Shown: positions 22,866-25,233 of the stretch, piece after piece
How positions within the stretch are numbered: the first letter of the stretch is position 1
Layout: the number at the start of each line of letters is the position of its first letter
DNA from: Bacillota bacterium
Lineage (GTDB): Bacteria > Bacillota > Clostridia > Lachnospirales > Lachnospiraceae
DNA length: 25,233 nt
Direction of reading: 5' to 3'
Assembly (NCBI GenBank): GCA_023412855.1
Contig: JAEZRJ010000060.1
Coordinates: 1-25,233 of the forward strand
The notes under the pieces: model-generated
The model's input: only the letters and a program-made list of their open reading frames with translations
What the model was told of the DNA's origin: nothing
Database searches by the model: none
Program-made: the position numbers and the translations under genes

Positions 22866-22978
22866 GTTAGTATTCACAATTGCTATTCTGCGAGGTGTCT
22901 TGTGCAGTTTTGCACAAACTCCCGAGGGTGGCCGGTGTGCATATTGTTGCGATGAACAGCAAAGCTGCGAATAGTAAC
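22866..22978 (+). repeat. Second structured element, probable related repeat family
   Basis: Ends are GTTAGTATTC and GAATAGTAAC, a 10-bp inverted repeat with one mismatch that resembles the ends of the 149-bp family. Inside is a perfect hairpin TTGTGCA-GTTT-TGCACAA (22900-22917). Only one copy occurs here. It lies in the probable 5' leader of the WecG-like gene. Confidence 0.45.
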
Positions 22979-23037
22979 TTTAAAGATTGTTTAGGGGAAT
23001 GTTTCGTTCGACTATATGGGGAAATGATGGTGAAAGT

Positions 23038-23721
23038 ATGCAAGAAATGGATATTTTAGGGGTTACGCTTACCGATTATTCTCTCAAGGAGTCGCTGCTT
23101 TTGCTGGACGGGTTTTTAGAAAACGGCGCTCTTAATACGATTTTATACGTTACAACACCGATGCTTATATTGGCGGGAAAAGATGAAAATGAAAAAGAGA
23201 GAATCGAGTCCATGGATATGACCCTGTGCGGGGAGTCCGATATTTTGCGGGTGGCGAAGATAGAATCCAAGAGCCGTTTGTATGAAGTGGAGAATCTCGT
23301 TTTTTTAAAAGAATTTTTGAGAAGAATCGTGCGCGGAGGGAAAACGGTATATTTGTTATCCGATTCGGAAGAGGATGCGCAGAAGCTGAGAGATGAGTTG
23401 AAATATTTTCAGCGGGGCATCACAGTCAGCGGCTATCAGATCATAAAAGATGACGCGGGAAATGTAGAGGAGGTCGTGAACGATATTAATGATATCGCTC
23501 CTTCCGTAATTATTTCGCGAATGACAGGAAGCAGGCAGGAACAATGGATGCTGGAAGCGAAGCCGTATATCAACGCGGAGGTATGGCTGGGAATTTCCAA
23601 GGATATGAAGCTGGGTGAGCGCCATGAATCTTTTCAGAAGAAGGCAATGAGCCGAATCTATAAGAAGATGTTCCATGATCGGATGAACAGATATAATGGA
23701 GAAAATGAAAAGAATCAGTAA
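23038..23721 (+). CDS. Degenerate WecG/TagA/CpsF-family glycosyltransferase-like protein
   Basis: About 227 aa from ATG 23038, which aligns with the family start (EMDILGVTLTDYSLKESLLLL). A TTG-start extension from 22987 and an ATG at 22999 are possible; none has a strong ribosome binding site. The fold pattern matches WecG/TagA proteins that add N-acetylmannosamine-type sugars to lipid-linked precursors: YVTTPMLILA, GGKTVYLLSDSEEDAQKLRDEL, GYQIIKDD and TGSRQEQWMLEAKPYI, the latter corresponding to the usual G-P-KQE motif. However, the PDG-type segment with the catalytic Asp reads TLCGESDIL, and the GGAFDFIAG region reads GISKDMKLGE. Catalysis therefore looks lost or altered. Ends in a strong terminator. 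Confidence 0.7.
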   Translation: MQEMDILGVTLTDYSLKESLLLLDGFLENGALNTILYVTTPMLILAGKDENEKERIESMDMTLCGESDILRVAKIESKSRLYEVENLVFLKEFLRRIVRGGKTVYLLSDSEEDAQKLRDELKYFQRGITVSGYQIIKDDAGNVEEVVNDINDIAPSVIISRMTGSRQEQWMLEAKPYINAEVWLGISKDMKLGERHESFQKKAMSRIYKKMFHDRMNRYNGENEKNQ

Positions 23722-23761
23722 GCAGATTTGAAATGAGAATAAGTTTCAAATCTGCCTTTTT
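23722..23761 (+). terminator. Terminator after the WecG-like gene
   Basis: A perfect 12-bp stem, GCAGATTTGAAA with TTTCAAATCTGC, a 10-base loop and a T run. It starts one base after the stop codon. Confidence 0.93.
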
Positions 23762-23776
23762 AGTATTGCAGTCGGT

Positions 23777-23842
23777 ATGAAAGTTGCTATAGAAAAATGT
23801 TGTGGAAGTTGTACATTGGATAAAATCTGTACGGTTTCTTAG
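23777..23842 (+). CDS. Doubtful 21-aa cysteine-rich micro-ORF
   Basis: ATG 23777 to TAG 23842 reads MKVAIEKCCGSCTLDKICTV plus S: four cysteines in 21 residues with a CCxxC core. No Shine-Dalgarno and no clear promoter are seen, and a terminator lies just upstream. No family recognised. The rest of 23762-24005 is AT-rich leader DNA with no other gene. Confidence 0.15.
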   Translation: MKVAIEKCCGSCTLDKICTVS

Positions 23843-24005
23843 GATACATTAAAAATACACAAAACTTTCAAGAATTAGTATAGATTTTTTTGTAGTTTTG
23901 AATTAAAATGGAAATTGGGTGTAGTAAAAACAGATTTTTTTTCAAATTATGCGTTGTATAAATTGCATATAAGGTTAGGAAAAGAGAAGGAAAAGGAGCG
24001 GGGAA

Positions 24006-25094
24006 ATGATTTCAAATCAAATATTACAAAATACAATCGATGGTCTTAAGGCAATTGCCAGAGTAGAATTATGCGTAATGGATGTAGACGGCAAAGAGGT
24101 AGCATCTACTGCAGCAGGCATGGAGAGCTGTTCCGCGGCGGCCGTAGAATTTGTGAGTTCCGCAGCGGATTCCCAAGAGATACAAGGATATCAGTACTTC
24201 AAGATATTCGACGAGCTGCAGCTGGAGTATATCCTGATTGCCGGCGGAGCAGGCGAAGATGTGTACATGGTCGGAAAGATGGTTGCTTTTCAGATTCAGG
24301 GCCTTCTGATCGCGTACAAGGAACGCTTCGATAAGGATAATTTTATCAAGAATCTGCTGCTGGATAATCTGCTTTTGGTAGATATTTACAGCCGTGCAAA
24401 AAAGCTGCATATACAGACGGACGGAAAACGGGTCGTCATGATCATAGAGACCGAAAATGGGAAAGACAGCAATGTTTTAGAACTCATGCGGACATATTAT
24501 GGAAATAATAGCAAAGATTTCATTACCGCAGTGGATGAAAATAATGTTATAGTAGTAAAGGATTTGTCGGAAGGTGACAGCGTCAAGGAAATCGATAAGA
24601 CTGCCAGGAGTGCAGAGGCCTATCTTTTGAAAGAAGGAATGAAAAACATTCGTATTTCTTTCGGAACCACGGTCAATGAGATCAAAGAGGTAAGCCGTTC
24701 CTATAAGGAAGCGAAGATGGCGCTGGACGTTGGAAAGATATTCTTCGATGAAAGAGATATTGTTGCTTACAGTGAGCTGGGAATCGGCCGTTTGATTTAT
24801 CAGCTTCCCATTCCGCTGTGCAAGATGTTCATAAAGGAAATCTTCGGAGGAAAGAGTCCGGATGACTTTGACGAGGAGACCCTTACGACAATCAATAAAT
24901 TTTTCGAGAACAGCTTAAACGTATCGGAAACGTCGAGACAGCTTTTCATTCATAGAAATACTCTTGTATACAGACTGGATAAGCTGCAAAAGAGCACCGG
25001 TCTGGATCTTAGAGTGTTTGAGGATGCGATTACTTTTAAGATTGCGCTTATGGTCGTAAAGTATATGAAGTATATGGAAACTTTTGAATATTGA
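24006..25094 (+). CDS. CdaR/PucR-type transcriptional regulator
   Basis: 362 aa. The N-terminal 110 residues (ILQNTIDGLKAIARVELCVMDVDGKEVAS) resemble the sugar-diacid recognition domain of CdaR. The middle (residues about 130-260, ending RISFGTTVNEIKEVSRSYKEAKMALDVGK) is the GGDEF-like domain found in CdaR/PucR proteins. The C-terminus is a PucR helix-turn-helix: FFENSLNVSETSRQLFIHRNTLVYRLDKLQ (from about residue 300). AAGGAG precedes ATG 24006. The family activates genes for sugar-diacid, purine or amino-acid use; the target here is unknown, because no catabolic genes are adjacent in the window. Repeat copy 4 begins 10 bases after its stop. Confidence 0.9.
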   Translation: MISNQILQNTIDGLKAIARVELCVMDVDGKEVASTAAGMESCSAAAVEFVSSAADSQEIQGYQYFKIFDELQLEYILIAGGAGEDVYMVGKMVAFQIQGLLIAYKERFDKDNFIKNLLLDNLLLVDIYSRAKKLHIQTDGKRVVMIIETENGKDSNVLELMRTYYGNNSKDFITAVDENNVIVVKDLSEGDSVKEIDKTARSAEAYLLKEGMKNIRISFGTTVNEIKEVSRSYKEAKMALDVGKIFFDERDIVAYSELGIGRLIYQLPIPLCKMFIKEIFGGKSPDDFDEETLTTINKFFENSLNVSETSRQLFIHRNTLVYRLDKLQKSTGLDLRVFEDAITFKIALMVVKYMKYMETFEY

Positions 25095-25103
25095 TAAATA
25101 CGG

Positions 25104-25233
25104 GTTACTGTTTACACAGTAGCTTGACACTTGCTGTTAAGCTACGTAAGAACGTGATGCAAGAGATGATTTCTGCTTCGCGAAGCGAATTTAAATGCAA
25201 AAAGTTTGCATTGCAGAACATCATGCGTTACTG
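25104..25233 (+). repeat. Structured interspersed repeat, copy 4 (cut by window end)
   Basis: The first 130 bases of the 149-bp element, same orientation. The main hairpin arm is GTAGCTTGACA paired with TGTTAAGCTAC, with one G-T pair in place of A-T. The inner GCTTCGCGAAGC palindrome is perfect, as in copy 2. The 3' terminal hairpin starts at the right edge (CGTTACTG) and its end is outside the window. Confidence 0.88.

Noticed and set aside
4884..25233. CRISPR array from recurring palindromic repeats
   Set aside because: The repeats are 133-149 bp, kilobases apart, without spacers of uniform length, and no cas genes are present.

Overview
The window looks like a chromosomal segment of a low-to-moderate GC, spore-forming Clostridia, most likely Lachnospiraceae. 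This rests on gene content and signals: RNase J, type III glutamine synthetase, a TrmR/U32 pair, Csp-like subtilases with a sporulation-type promoter, YjfB, CvfB, AGGAGG-type ribosome binding sites and many short intrinsic terminators. No phylogenetic search was possible, so the family assignment is inference.

Positions 1-4879 form a plus-strand housekeeping run: the 3' end of a Fur-family regulator, ribonuclease J (overlapping TTG start), a YlbF-family protein, a short MltG/YceG-like membrane protein, an O-methyltransferase (TrmR type) and a U32-family protein (TrhP type). The last two are the pair that in Bacillus subtilis makes 5-methoxyuridine at tRNA wobble U34. A 149-bp structured repeat follows directly. 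Positions 5058-7524 hold glnN with its own promoter and a long leader containing a strong intrinsic terminator (an attenuator candidate) and a 49-codon leader ORF, then a terminator.

Positions 7715-15528 are bounded by an intact tRNA-Gln(CUG) with its terminator and by a decayed copy of the 3' half of the same tRNA plus the same terminator. Between them lies a catabolic operon: LacI-family regulator, M28 metallopeptidase, lipoprotein sugar-binding protein, RbsD, RbsA-type ATPase, RbsC-type permease and a ThuA/GATase1-like protein. Two identical 18-bp palindromes upstream are probable LacI-family operators. The layout fits an old insertion at a tRNA gene, although no integrase is visible.

Positions 15585-19107 carry two tandem, minus-strand, Csp-like subtilase paralogues. 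Both keep the Asp, His and oxyanion Asn but have Gly in place of the catalytic Ser, so they look like pseudoproteases. A sigma-E-like promoter lies upstream. Positions 19141-22311 encode an acyl-ACP thioesterase overlapping cvfB, then a 77-aa conserved small protein and a CPBP intramembrane protease. Positions 22374-23761 hold a minus-strand yjfB gene facing, across overlapping divergent promoters, a plus-strand degenerate WecG/TagA-family protein. A CdaR/PucR-type regulator (24006-25094) ends the window.

The most unusual feature is a family of about 149-bp multi-hairpin repeats: four same-orientation copies at 4884, 20805, 22622 and 25104 (the last cut by the window edge), mostly just after a stop codon. 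The copies show compensatory changes in their stems, and copy 1 is flanked by a perfect 8-bp direct repeat, suggesting a MITE-like mobile element with a conserved folded form.
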